Source: Acidobacteriota bacterium | GTDB lineage: Bacteria; Acidobacteriota; Blastocatellia; RBC074 | Reading direction: 5' to 3' | Assembly (NCBI GenBank): GCA_019639255.1 | Contig: JAHBSF010000046.1 | Location: forward strand, 1-42,629 | DNA length: 42,629 nt | Part shown: one piece after another, positions 7,517-16,321 of the stretch | How the letters are laid out: every line of letters starts with the position of its first letter | How positions within the stretch are numbered: the first letter of the stretch is position 1 | Translations under genes and position numbers: made by a program | The notes under the pieces: model-generated | The model's input: the letters and a program-made list of their open reading frames with translations, nothing else | Database searches by the model: none | What the model was told of the DNA's origin: nothing

Positions 7517-8209
7517 ATGTCAAATCCCCATCGCTTCGCGCCGCATCGGACTGACTTACGGCTGCGTATTCGATCGGCGTTTTTTTCCGCATTCCTGGTC
7601 GCGTCGGTCTGCCTGACGGCTTCGGTCGTTGCGCGGGCGCAGGAGGGCTATTACGTTTCGTTCCGCGGCGGCGTCGGGCAGGCCGGCAACGCCGATCCGA
7701 AGGGTTCGGTTGCGGGGGCCGCAAGCCGCAGGTTCGATGACCTGTATTTCGCGGGCGGCGCATTCGGCAAGGAGCTCGAACACGCCCCGCTGCGCGTCGA
7801 GGGCGAATTCACATACTTCCGGCGCGACATCACTCCGGGCGCGGGTGCAACCTCGGTAGCCCGCGGCAACGTTACCAACCTTACGGGAATGTTCAACATC
7901 CTTTACGATCTGGTGCGCGAGAAGCGCGTCACACCCTATGTGGGCGGAGGCATCGGATTTTCCGACACGCGCGAGCGAGCGCAGTTCGGTTCCATACAGG
8001 CGCCCACCGCCTCGACGAGTTCGCAGGTATTCGCCTATCAGATCAAGGCGGGCTTCGACGTAAAGATCCAGCATCACGTCTCGATCGGCGCCGCCTATCG
8101 TTTCTTCGGAACCGGCGAACGCAACGCAATCACATCTGCGGGAACATCGTTCAAGGTCGACCGCGACCGGTTCAACCTCGTAGAGTTCGGCGTGCGTTTC
8201 CATTTCTGA
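7517..8209 (+). CDS. Outer-membrane beta-barrel protein (OmpA/OprF-like 8-stranded type)
   Basis: This is a 230-residue protein. ATG 7517 is chosen because AGGAGG (7504-7509) sits just upstream; a start 11 codons earlier lacks such a site. Residues ~15-42 form a signal peptide (RSAFFSAFLVASVCLTASVV) ending at ARAQ-EGYY. The mature part alternates hydrophobic and polar residues in strands such as YYVSFRGGVGQAG, LRVEGEFTYF, VTPYVGGGIGFSD and HHVSIGAAYRFFG, and ends VEFGVRFHF with a C-terminal Phe, the usual Bam recognition feature. It probably sits in the outer membrane. The partner or ligand is unknown. Confidence 0.8.
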   Translation: MSNPHRFAPHRTDLRLRIRSAFFSAFLVASVCLTASVVARAQEGYYVSFRGGVGQAGNADPKGSVAGAASRRFDDLYFAGGAFGKELEHAPLRVEGEFTYFRRDITPGAGATSVARGNVTNLTGMFNILYDLVREKRVTPYVGGGIGFSDTRERAQFGSIQAPTASTSSQVFAYQIKAGFDVKIQHHVSIGAAYRFFGTGERNAITSAGTSFKVDRDRFNLVEFGVRFHF

Positions 8210-8220
8210 AAAAAGAAAAA

Positions 8221-8291
8221 CCGCGGAAAAACGCGAAAATCAAAGACGCGGAATATACGGAAACGGGATTATCCTTTCCGTGTATTCCGTG
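8221..8291. repeat. Intergenic palindromic repeat, type C
   Basis: Starting just after the barrel gene stop, CCGCGGAAAAACGCG leads into an inverted repeat whose arms are CGCGGAATATACGGAAA (8247-8263) and TTTCCGTGTATTCCGTG (8275-8291), 15 of 17 paired. It lies between the barrel gene and the TPR gene and may terminate the former. Confidence 0.7.
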
Positions 8292-8315
8292 TTGTGTTTT
8301 GTTGGTTTGCAGCAG

Positions 8316-9032
8316 ATGCGGGCAGCGGGATTACTAATAGTCATCGCCTCGGTTCTCCTTTCCGCTCAGAGCGTCATCGAGCAGGTAGATCGTCTGTTCA
8401 GTTACGGAGAAGACGCGGCGCGGGACCGTCAGGCGTTTGCGCTGATAGAGCGCGCGGCCGCACCCGAAACGAAAGACTATCAACTGCTGTGGCGCGCCTC
8501 GCGCGCCTGTTTTTACGCAGGCGAGCAGGCGCAGCACAAGGACCAAAAGATCTCTTTTTACGACCGCGGAATATCGTTCGGCGAACGCGCCGTAGCAGTT
8601 GATGCGAACCGCGCCGAGGGCCGATTCTGGCTCGGAGCGAATTACGGCGGCGCAAGCGAACAGAAGGGCGCTTTCAACGCCGTGCGAACGATCGGCAGAA
8701 TCCGCGCCGAGATGGAGGCCGTAGTGCGGATTGAGCCCGGATACGAAGACGCGCGCGCGTTTCAGGCGCTGTGCGAACTCGACCGGCAGTTGCCCCGACT
8801 GCTCGGGGGCAACAACACGCGCGCGATCCGTTACTGCGAGCAGGGACTCGCGCTTGCGCCGCACAATCTGGAGTTGAAGCTTGCGCTCGCGCGCGCGTAT
8901 CTTGAAGCGAAGCGGCGCGACGAGGCGCGGCGGCAGTTGCAGCAGATCGTTGCAATGAAGGTCAATCCGGCGCGGGCGCACGCCGAACGCGGGGCGCAGG
9001 AAGAGGCGCGCCGGCTGCTTGCGGGGTTCTAG
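8316..9032 (+). CDS. Secreted TPR-repeat protein
   Basis: This is a 238-residue protein. I use ATG 8316, which starts directly at the signal-like segment MRAAGLLIVIASVLLSAQS; an upstream ATG at 8280 would add residues encoded by repeat DNA. Helical repeats follow, with WRASRACFYAGEQAQ, RAEGRFWLGANYGG, ARAFQALCEL and NLELKLALARAYLEAKRRDEARRQLQQIV giving a TPR-like solenoid. The TRAP-associated TatT family has a similar layout, but the match is by pattern only. It ends 18 bp before the histidine kinase start, so the two may be co-transcribed. Confidence 0.7.
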   Translation: MRAAGLLIVIASVLLSAQSVIEQVDRLFSYGEDAARDRQAFALIERAAAPETKDYQLLWRASRACFYAGEQAQHKDQKISFYDRGISFGERAVAVDANRAEGRFWLGANYGGASEQKGAFNAVRTIGRIRAEMEAVVRIEPGYEDARAFQALCELDRQLPRLLGGNNTRAIRYCEQGLALAPHNLELKLALARAYLEAKRRDEARRQLQQIVAMKVNPARAHAERGAQEEARRLLAGF

Positions 9033-9050
9033 CTGGAAGGGCTAGTAGAA

Positions 9051-10493
9051 GTGAGTCTGCGCAATCCGTTTACGAGCTTTCGCACGCAGATGGTCGCGTT
9101 TATGGCGGCTACGCTGCTTGTGACGGCGCTGGCGCTTTCGGTTGTAAACCAGCGCCTCGAAGGGCGCACTACCCGCCAGGTCGATGAATATATTCAGGCC
9201 ATTACGCTCGCAAACGATCTCGTTTATCAGTCGTTCGCACAGGGCCGATACCTTTACGACCTCATCGGCGATCCCGATAATCTGGGTTCGGCGGTAAACG
9301 ATGAAAGCATAATCCGGCATATCCTGATCGTGGAGGAAGACGGCCGCGTGCACGACAGCACCGAGCGCGAGGACGTAGGGCGGCAGCTTGCGGCCGCGAT
9401 CAAGGATCTGCCCTCGCTGCGGCGCGGGGATATAAAGTTTGAAGAAAACGGCGAGCGCACGGATCAATCGCTGCGCACTATGACTTCTTCGGTGGAAACC
9501 GAGCAGGGCAAGAGAACGATAATCGTCGTGATCTCGATGGGCAGGTTGCAGAGCGTAAAGGATGAAGTCGGGCGCGTGCGGCTTGCGACGCTCGCAGGGA
9601 CGGGGCTTGCGCTGATTGTGCTGATTGCGTGGTACAGCAGGCGCGCTACGCGGCCCATGATGGAACTCGCCGATGCCGCGCGGCGCGTGGCGCGCGGCGA
9701 ACTCGACTTTGAAGTAAACGCCGGGCGGCGCGACGAACTCGGACAACTCGCGCGCACGTTCAACGAAATGCTTTCGGATCTGCGCAGCAAACGCGAACTC
9801 GAAGAGCAGCTTCGGCGCGCCGAACAATCCGCCGTCGTCGGCAGGCTCGCTTCGGGCATCGCGCACGAGATCCGCAATCCGTTGAACTTCATCAACCTTT
9901 CGATAGATCATCTTCGCGCGAAGTTCGCCGCGCAGGGCGAAGAAACCCAGATACTCGGCGCCATCAAGGATGAAATCGGCCGCCTTAACCGCATGGTAAG
10001 CAATTTTCTGAGCTACGGCCGGCCCGCGCGCCTGAAGCTGCGCGACGTAGACGCGCGCCAACTCGTTGAAGAAACCGAAGGGCTCATAGCAGCGCAGGCT
10101 GCAGCACAGGGCGTGCAGGTAAACGTAAGCGTCGAAACCGATGCCGAAACGTGCATCGAGGGCGACGGAGAACAGCTCAAAACCTGTCTGTCCAATCTGA
10201 TGATCAACGCGGTTCAGGCCATGCCCGACGGCGGTTCGCTCAGCGTAGCGCTGCGCAACGAGGCGGAATATCTGATAATCGAATGCGCCGACACCGGAGT
10301 CGGCATATCGGAAGAGGCAATGGGGCAGATCTTCGAGCCGTATTATTCTACAAAGGACACGGGCATAGGGCTCGGGCTGCCGCTTACGAAAAAAATCATC
10401 GAGGAGCACGGCGGACGCATTGCGGTCGAGAGCCGGCCGGGCGAGGGCACTACATTCACCGTCAGCCTGCCGCGCCGCGCGGAAGAGAAGTAA
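9051..10493 (+). CDS. Membrane sensor histidine kinase (NtrB-like, HAMP domain)
   Basis: The protein has 480 residues with a GTG start at 9051. Membrane segments at ~13-30 and ~179-198 enclose a ~150-residue periplasmic sensor. HAMP lies at ~200-255 (RRATRPMMELADAARRVA). The HisKA box SGIAHEIRNPLNF carries phospho-acceptor His272. The HATPase domain shows the N-box NLMINAVQAM, the G1 box DTGVGISEE and GIGLGLPLTKKIIEEHGG. The stop TAA (10491-10493) lies in the first bases of a palindromic repeat. The next gene, after 129 bp, is an NtrC-type regulator and is its probable partner. Confidence 0.93.
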   Translation: MSLRNPFTSFRTQMVAFMAATLLVTALALSVVNQRLEGRTTRQVDEYIQAITLANDLVYQSFAQGRYLYDLIGDPDNLGSAVNDESIIRHILIVEEDGRVHDSTEREDVGRQLAAAIKDLPSLRRGDIKFEENGERTDQSLRTMTSSVETEQGKRTIIVVISMGRLQSVKDEVGRVRLATLAGTGLALIVLIAWYSRRATRPMMELADAARRVARGELDFEVNAGRRDELGQLARTFNEMLSDLRSKRELEEQLRRAEQSAVVGRLASGIAHEIRNPLNFINLSIDHLRAKFAAQGEETQILGAIKDEIGRLNRMVSNFLSYGRPARLKLRDVDARQLVEETEGLIAAQAAAQGVQVNVSVETDAETCIEGDGEQLKTCLSNLMINAVQAMPDGGSLSVALRNEAEYLIIECADTGVGISEEAMGQIFEPYYSTKDTGIGLGLPLTKKIIEEHGGRIAVESRPGEGTTFTVSLPRRAEEK

Positions 10494-10577
10494 CGGAACG
10501 GACGGAAATGTACGGAACAAACGAAAAGATCGGCGATTTCGGTGTTTTTCGTTCTTTTTGGTTTGCCCTGTTATCCG
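10491..10577. repeat. Intergenic palindromic repeat, type B
   Basis: It begins with the kinase stop codon (TAACGGAACGGACGG) and continues with GGAAATGTACGGAACAAACG, an AAAGATCGGCGATTT core, GTTTTTCGTTCTTTTTGG and a decayed right arm CCCTGTTA. The core is nearly identical to the copy at 37538-37632 and differs from the type A core. Confidence 0.85.
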
Positions 10578-10622
10578 GTATTCCTGGTCGGGTAATCTTT
10601 ATCATCGTACTGAGAGGCGATT

Positions 10623-12032
10623 ATGAATCCGAGAAGAATTCTCGTAGTTGACGACGAAAAAAACCAGCGTGATATCCTGCGCCTGATTCTCGCCGATGAG
10701 AAGGACGACGCCGGAGCGCCCCTCTACGACGTGCAAACCGCAAGTTCCGGCATTGAAGCGCTCAAGCGGTTCAGAAGCGAGAGCTTCGACCTGGTGCTGA
10801 CGGATCTGAAAATGGCCGGAATGGACGGCATACAACTGCTCAACGATCTTTCGCAAATCGACAGCGCCACTCCCGTCATCCTTATGACCGCGCACGGCTC
10901 GATAGATTCGGTCAAGGAAGCGCTGCGCAGCGGAGCGTTCGATTATCTGGAAAAGCCGCTCGATCGCGCAAAACTGCTCGAAGTGATCCGCGACGCCGTA
11001 TCGCGCATGCGCGCCGTCGACGAAGAGATCGTAGGCGTTTCAGAAGCCATGGAGCGCGTCAAGAAAATGATCGTCAAGGTCGCGGGATCCAGTTCCACAG
11101 TGATGATTCGCGGCGAATCCGGCACGGGCAAGGAACGCGTCGCGCGCGCAGTACACAAGGCAAGCCCGCGCGTTGCAGAACGTTTTCAGGCCGTCAACTG
11201 CGCGGCAATCAACGAAAACCTCCTCGAAAGCGAACTCTTCGGCCACGAAAAGGGATCATTCACCGGGGCCGTATCCGAGAAAAAAGGATTGTTTGAAATC
11301 TCCGACAAGGGAACGCTTTTTCTGGATGAAATCGGAGACCTGAACATAAGCATGCAGGCCAAACTGCTGCGCGCGCTTCAGGAGAAGGAAGTGCTGCGCG
11401 TGGGCGGCACTCGCCCGATCCGCGTCGATGTTCGCGTGCTCGCCGCAACCAACCGCGACCTCGAAGCGATGGTCAAGGACAACCGCTTCCGCGAGGACCT
11501 GTATTACCGCCTCAACATCATCCCGATCACCATTCCTCCGCTGCGGCAGCGCCGCGACGACATCGAAGTGCTTACGGCGTATTTCCTGCAGAAGCACGGC
11601 GGGGCGGGCAGGCCCGTAAAAATCTCTGTTGATGCGCGCCGGTTGCTGCTGGATTACGCGTGGCCGGGCAACGTACGACAACTCGAATCCGCAATCGAGC
11701 GGGCGCTGCTGCTCGCCGAGGGCGACGAAATCACCATCGAGGATCTGCCGATCGAAATCCGGCAAACATCTCCGGTCGAGGGCGCGGCCGGATTCAAACT
11801 GCCCCCCGAAGGAATCGCCTTCGAAGACCTCGAACGATCGCTCATACTACAGGCCATGGAGCAAACCGCCTGGAACATTACGCGCGCGGCCAAACTGCTC
11901 GGACTGTCGTTCAGAACCATGCAATACAGACTCGACAAGTTCGGCATCAAACGCCCCGGTCGCAGCAAGGGCCAGAACGGTGAGGAAAACGAAGAAACCG
12001 AAGAAAACGGCGTTACAGAATCCGCCGATTGA
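10623..12032 (+). CDS. NtrC-family sigma-54-dependent response regulator
   Basis: This 469-residue protein has three domains. The receiver (~5-125) has acidic pocket VVDDEKNQ and phospho-acceptor Asp61 in VLTDLKMAGMDG. The AAA+ domain (~140-375) has Walker A GESGTGKE (164-171), a sigma-54 contact loop GSFTGA near residue 210 (usual form GAFTGA), Walker B FLDEIGDL and the R-finger region FREDLYYRLN. A Fis-type helix-turn-helix ends the protein (WNITRAAKLLGLSFRTMQYRL). It should activate sigma-54 promoters after phosphorylation by the upstream kinase. I found no clear -24/-12 element in the window. Confidence 0.95.
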   Translation: MNPRRILVVDDEKNQRDILRLILADEKDDAGAPLYDVQTASSGIEALKRFRSESFDLVLTDLKMAGMDGIQLLNDLSQIDSATPVILMTAHGSIDSVKEALRSGAFDYLEKPLDRAKLLEVIRDAVSRMRAVDEEIVGVSEAMERVKKMIVKVAGSSSTVMIRGESGTGKERVARAVHKASPRVAERFQAVNCAAINENLLESELFGHEKGSFTGAVSEKKGLFEISDKGTLFLDEIGDLNISMQAKLLRALQEKEVLRVGGTRPIRVDVRVLAATNRDLEAMVKDNRFREDLYYRLNIIPITIPPLRQRRDDIEVLTAYFLQKHGGAGRPVKISVDARRLLLDYAWPGNVRQLESAIERALLLAEGDEITIEDLPIEIRQTSPVEGAAGFKLPPEGIAFEDLERSLILQAMEQTAWNITRAAKLLGLSFRTMQYRLDKFGIKRPGRSKGQNGEENEETEENGVTESAD

Positions 12033-12067
12033 TCCGGTCAAATACCGCTTTGAACCGGCAACACCTT

Positions 12068-12118
12068 CAGTCTTTTCGTCTGTTCCGTTTCATTCCGTTT
12101 GTTCCGTCATCTCTCTTT
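12068..12118. repeat. Fragment of the palindromic repeat family (right arm)
   Basis: The sequence TTCGTCTGTTCCGTTTCATT followed by CCGTTTGTTCCGTCATCTCTC matches the right arm of the type A elements without the left arm. It lies between the response regulator and the large secreted protein. Confidence 0.65.
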
Positions 12119-12175
12119 TCTCCGAAATGGAGATTTGCCGGTATTCCGTGTTCGCTCAAACAGGAGGGTCTACGC

Positions 12176-15100
12176 ATGATTTCAGCCAACCCGACAACCA
12201 GACGAATCCTCAGAACCCTGTTCATCACAACCGCGCTCGCGGCTCTGATCTTTCAGAGCGCGCGCCTGATTTTCCCCGATGCACGCCTCGGAAACAGCGT
12301 TTCGGCCGCCCCGTTTCTTCCCGGTCCCGCAATCGAGGGAACCATCTTCGCCGTAACGACGGGAAACCGGCTGCTGCAATTCAACCGGGAAACTCCCGGC
12401 GCAATCAACCGCAGCCTCGCCATAACGGGAACCGCGCCGAATGAAAACATAGTCGCCATAGATTTCCGCCCCCGCACCGGACAACTCATCGCCCTGAGCG
12501 ACGCAAGCCGGCTTTACACGCTCAACACCCAAACCGGGGCCGCCGCGCCCATCGGCCCGGCATTTACTCCACAGCTTTCCGGCGCCGCGTTCGGCTTTGA
12601 CTTCAACCCCACGGTCGATCGCATCCGCCTTGTCAGCAACGCAGATCAAAACCTGCGCCTCAATCCCGAAACGGGCGCAGTCGCCGGAGTCGATACCGCT
12701 CTCGGCTATGCCCTCGGCGATGTGAACGTGGGAGTCAATCCCAACGTAGTCGCCTCGGCTTATACGGCGAGCTTTCTCGGCTCGACCCAAACCACGCTTT
12801 ACGGCATCGACTCGAATCTGGATACGCTCGTGCTTCAGGGCTCGATCAACGGCGCGCCCACATCTCCCAACACGGGGCTGCTGACTACCGTTGGCCCGCT
12901 CGGCGTAAACACTACGGATCTGGTGGGCTTCGACATCGTAGGACATACGGGCGAGGCGTTCGCTTCACTCACTGCGCAGGGCGCTGCATCCTCGTCGCTT
13001 TACTCGGTGAACCTCGCAAACGGATCGGCAGCCGTCATCGGCGCAATCGGCGGCGGCGAAACCGTGCGCGACATCGCCGCGGTGACGCGCGTGGAAACCA
13101 TCTTCGCCGCCACATCCGGCAACAGACTGCTGCAATTCAGCAGCGCCTCGCCCGGCGTCATAGTATCTTCGCTTGCAATCACCGGACTCGGTTCGGGGGA
13201 AAACATCCTCGGCATAGATTTCCGCCCCGCTACAGGACAACTGTTTGCGCTGTCGAGCGCCAATCTTCTCTACACGCTTAACACCGATACCGGCGCAGCT
13301 ACGCGGGCAAGCGGCGCACCGCTCGCCCCCGCAATCGCGGGCACGGCCTTCGGCATGGACTTCAATCCTACGGTCGATCGCATAAGACTCGTCAGCAATA
13401 CGCGGCAGAACCTGCGGCTCAACCCCAACAACGGAACCGTAGCCGCATCCGACGCACAACTCGCTTACGCGGACAACGATGCAAACGCCACTACGCCGCC
13501 CAATGCCGTAGCCGCCGCGTATACGGACAACACGGCGGGCGGCGCCTCCACATCGCTCTACATCATCGACTCGAACCTGGATACGCTCGCGATTCAGGGT
13601 TCTGTGGGCGGCGCTCCCGTATCGCCCAATACGGGGCGGTTGATAACCATAGGCTCGCTCGGCGTCAATACAACGGATCTCGCCGGTTTTGACATCGCGG
13701 GCGACAGCGGCGCGGCATTCGCTTCACTGACTCCGCAGGGCGCCGCATCTTCGTCGCTTTACACAATCAACCTTGCAAGCGGCGCGGCAACGATCGTGGG
13801 CGCAATCGGCGGGGGCGAAACGGTGCGCGATATCGCGGTAGCGCCGCGCGTCGAAACCGTATTCGCAGTCAATTCATCCGGACAACTCATCAGCTTCAAC
13901 GCGCTGACTCCGGGCGTTGTGCAGCGGCGCGTAACCCTCAGCGGCCCCGTTGCAGGACAGTCCATCGTCGGTCTGGATTTCCGTCCGGCTACAGGGCAGC
14001 TTTACGCGATGACCGCTGCGAGCCGCCTGTATCTGATAGATCCGAACACGGGCGGATCGGTGCTGCTCGGCGATGCGGCGTTCAACCCGCCGCTGTCGGG
14101 CGCGGCGTTCGGTTTCGATTTCAATCCGACCGTAGACCGCATTCGAGTGGTCGGCGATTCGACGCAGAACCTTCGGCTGCACCCTGAAACCGCAGCAGTG
14201 GCGGGAACCGATACGCCGCTCGCATATGCGGTGGGCGACGTAAACTTCGGCAAAACTCCCAGCGTGGCCGCCGCCGCCTACAACAACAACTTCGCAGGCG
14301 CGACTTCCACTACGCTTTACGTCATCGACGCCGCGCAGAACGCGCTTGCACTGCAAGGCTCGGTCGGCGGCGGCCCCGTATCCCCGAATACGGGACAACT
14401 GACGACAATCGGCCCGCTCGATCTCGACGTAAACGAAACCATGGGATTCGACATCTCGGATTGCACCGGGCTTGCTTATGCAACGCTGACCACGACGCAG
14501 GGAACGCGCTTTTACCGCATCAATCTGCGCACGGGGCTTGCCCTGCCCGTCGGGCAGATAGGCGCGGGCGAAGCTGTGGGAGCGATTGCGATAGTCAATA
14601 CGCCGCCCGCATCGGCGCAGGAAAGCGCTATCGCGATAGTCAACGCGGCGAGTTTCGCCGGAGGCCCGCTCGCTTCGGATTCCATCGCTTCGGCGTTCGG
14701 CGCATTCCAGACCATCAACGGACAACTCTATACGGCGACATCCGAACCGCTGCCTACAGTGCTCGGCGGCTTGCGCGTAACGGTCAACGGCGTCGATGCG
14801 CAACTGTTCGCCGCAAGCAATTCGCAGATCAACTTTCTGATTCCGGATGTCGATGCAACGCAGGCCGTAGTCGTGGTGACGAATTCCGACGGCACTACGC
14901 GCGTCGGCATGCTCGGCTATACGCCCGCATCGCCCGGCATCTTTTCGGTGCGCGGCACGGGCCAGGGCACGGCGGCGGCGCTGACGACTACAGACGGCGT
15001 AACGCTTACGCCCGTATTCAATCCCGACGCAAGCGCGAGAGAAATCGATCCGGGAACCGCACAGCAGCCCACGTTTCTCGTGCTGTTCACAACCGGATTG

Positions 15101-16219
15101 CGCAATGCCCCCGTGCACGATCCGAACGATGCAAACGGAGTGGCCGAAGCCGTGAGGGCGACCATTCAGGGCGTACCCGCGCAGGTGGCATTCGCGGGAC
15201 AGGCGCCCAATCTCACGGGCGTCGATCAGGTCAATCTGATAATTCCGCCGGAGCTTGCCGGCGTGGGTACGGCGCGCGTGCGACTGGAAGTCGACGACCG
15301 GCCGTCGAACATCGTCACGATATGGATCGGCGGCGCTCCGCCGCGCATCAGATCCACGCCCATACTGCCCGGCCCGTTGGTGAGCGGACTGCTTACGCCC
15401 GACGATCAGGTGCAGGACGCGGGCGACGGCAGCGGGCGGAGTTATTTCTTCGACGCATACAGCTTCACAACTACGGCCGCGAATACGACTGTAGGAATCG
15501 ATATGCGCTCGACGCAGTTCGACGCGACGGTGCTGCTTTACCGCGTAGGCGAACTCGGCCGTTTGACGCTCGTGGCCGCCGACGATCAGACGGGCGGGCT
15601 CGGCAACAACGCGCAGGAAAACGATAACGCCCTGCTGCTGACTGTGCTTCCGAATCCGGGCGATTACGTGATCTTCGCCACGAGTTCCGACATCGCGCCG
15701 TCGGCCGTAGGCAGTTATACGCTGCGGCTGGCTACGGGCATAGTGCAGCCCATTGCGTACGGCGCAAACCTCAACGCATCGATCTTTACAAATGACATAC
15801 GCACATCGGCGGGCGTGTATCTGGACGCCTACTGGTTCAGCGGTCAGGCGGGAGATCGTGTAGCGGCGACGATGGCGTCGAGCGCGTTCAACGCGTTCCT
15901 GCTGCTGAATCAGGCGAACGGAGAATTGCTTGCGTTCGACGACGATTCGGGGAGCGCGGTGACGGGCGATGCGCTGTTGCGTGCGACGTTGCCGCAGACC
16001 GGCAACTACGTGCTGATCGCCACGCCGTTTGAGGTCAACCGTATCGGGTTGTATACGCTGACGCTGAACAGGGAGGATTCAGCCGTTGCGGGCGAGGCTC
16101 TGGCTTCGGGCGCAAATGCTCGCGAACGAACGGCGAGGGTGCGCAATCTGGAGGCAGAGCGCGAGGAGCGCAACGCATCGTTTGATGGTTATGCGGCGCG
16201 GCGCATCGTAGTGCAGTAA
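12176..16219 (+). CDS. Large secreted protein: three DUF4394 repeats, TIGR03437 domain, two PPC-like domains
   Basis: This is a 1347-residue protein. ATG 12176 is chosen for its CAGGAGGG site (12161-12168), the same leader arrangement as the barrel gene; the longer frame from 12029 runs through repeat DNA. A signal segment (LFITTALAALIFQSA) is followed by three ~250-residue copies starting near residues 54, 305 and 558. Each has IFAV..GNRLLQF, GIDFRPATGQL, FGFDFNPTVDRIRLVS, QNLRLNPETG, LYGIDSNLDTL, SPNTGLLTTVGPLGVNTTD and GFDI. This is the DUF4394 pattern. Residues ~818-1050 carry IVNAASFAGGPLASDSIASAF ... INFLIPD, the TIGR03437 domain typical of Acidobacteriota. Two PPC-like domains follow (~1064-1190, ~1192-1300). 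It is probably exported. Function unknown. Confidence 0.88.
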   Translation: MISANPTTRRILRTLFITTALAALIFQSARLIFPDARLGNSVSAAPFLPGPAIEGTIFAVTTGNRLLQFNRETPGAINRSLAITGTAPNENIVAIDFRPRTGQLIALSDASRLYTLNTQTGAAAPIGPAFTPQLSGAAFGFDFNPTVDRIRLVSNADQNLRLNPETGAVAGVDTALGYALGDVNVGVNPNVVASAYTASFLGSTQTTLYGIDSNLDTLVLQGSINGAPTSPNTGLLTTVGPLGVNTTDLVGFDIVGHTGEAFASLTAQGAASSSLYSVNLANGSAAVIGAIGGGETVRDIAAVTRVETIFAATSGNRLLQFSSASPGVIVSSLAITGLGSGENILGIDFRPATGQLFALSSANLLYTLNTDTGAATRASGAPLAPAIAGTAFGMDFNPTVDRIRLVSNTRQNLRLNPNNGTVAASDAQLAYADNDANATTPPNAVAAAYTDNTAGGASTSLYIIDSNLDTLAIQGSVGGAPVSPNTGRLITIGSLGVNTTDLAGFDIAGDSGAAFASLTPQGAASSSLYTINLASGAATIVGAIGGGETVRDIAVAPRVETVFAVNSSGQLISFNALTPGVVQRRVTLSGPVAGQSIVGLDFRPATGQLYAMTAASRLYLIDPNTGGSVLLGDAAFNPPLSGAAFGFDFNPTVDRIRVVGDSTQNLRLHPETAAVAGTDTPLAYAVGDVNFGKTPSVAAAAYNNNFAGATSTTLYVIDAAQNALALQGSVGGGPVSPNTGQLTTIGPLDLDVNETMGFDISDCTGLAYATLTTTQGTRFYRINLRTGLALPVGQIGAGEAVGAIAIVNTPPASAQESAIAIVNAASFAGGPLASDSIASAFGAFQTINGQLYTATSEPLPTVLGGLRVTVNGVDAQLFAASNSQINFLIPDVDATQAVVVVTNSDGTTRVGMLGYTPASPGIFSVRGTGQGTAAALTTTDGVTLTPVFNPDASAREIDPGTAQQPTFLVLFTTGLRNAPVHDPNDANGVAEAVRATIQGVPAQVAFAGQAPNLTGVDQVNLIIPPELAGVGTARVRLEVDDRPSNIVTIWIGGAPPRIRSTPILPGPLVSGLLTPDDQVQDAGDGSGRSYFFDAYSFTTTAANTTVGIDMRSTQFDATVLLYRVGELGRLTLVAADDQTGGLGNNAQENDNALLLTVLPNPGDYVIFATSSDIAPSAVGSYTLRLATGIVQPIAYGANLNASIFTNDIRTSAGVYLDAYWFSGQAGDRVAATMASSAFNAFLLLNQANGELLAFDDDSGSAVTGDALLRATLPQTGNYVLIATPFEVNRIGLYTLTLNREDSAVAGEALASGANARERTARVRNLEAEREERNASFDGYAARRIVVQ

Positions 16220-16228
16220 GAGTAAAAC

Positions 16229-16320
16229 CGCGGAATACGCGGAAATGTTGACGCGAAAGGCGCGGAAAGGGCGTTTGTGCTCTCCGTGTGTTCCGTGTTT
16301 TCATTTCCGCGTGTTCCGCC
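16229..16320. repeat. Intergenic palindromic repeat, type C, between convergent genes
   Basis: Arms CGGAATACGCGGAAATG (16231-16247) and CATTTCCGCGTGTTCCG (16302-16318) pair 16 of 17 positions around an inner CGCGGAAAGG/CTCCGTGTG region. It separates the stop of the large secreted protein from that of the convergent DUF4143 gene (16322), so it could serve as a bidirectional terminator. Confidence 0.75.
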
Positions 16321-16321
16321 T

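Noticed and set aside
9042-10520. 492-residue minus-strand ORF over the histidine kinase
   Set aside because: The plus frame contains the full HAMP, HisKA and HATPase motifs. The antisense text has low-complexity character and no family resemblance.
13874-15118. 414-residue minus-strand ORF in the large secreted protein
   Set aside because: It is antisense to the DUF4394/TIGR03437 protein, without a ribosome site or domain signature.
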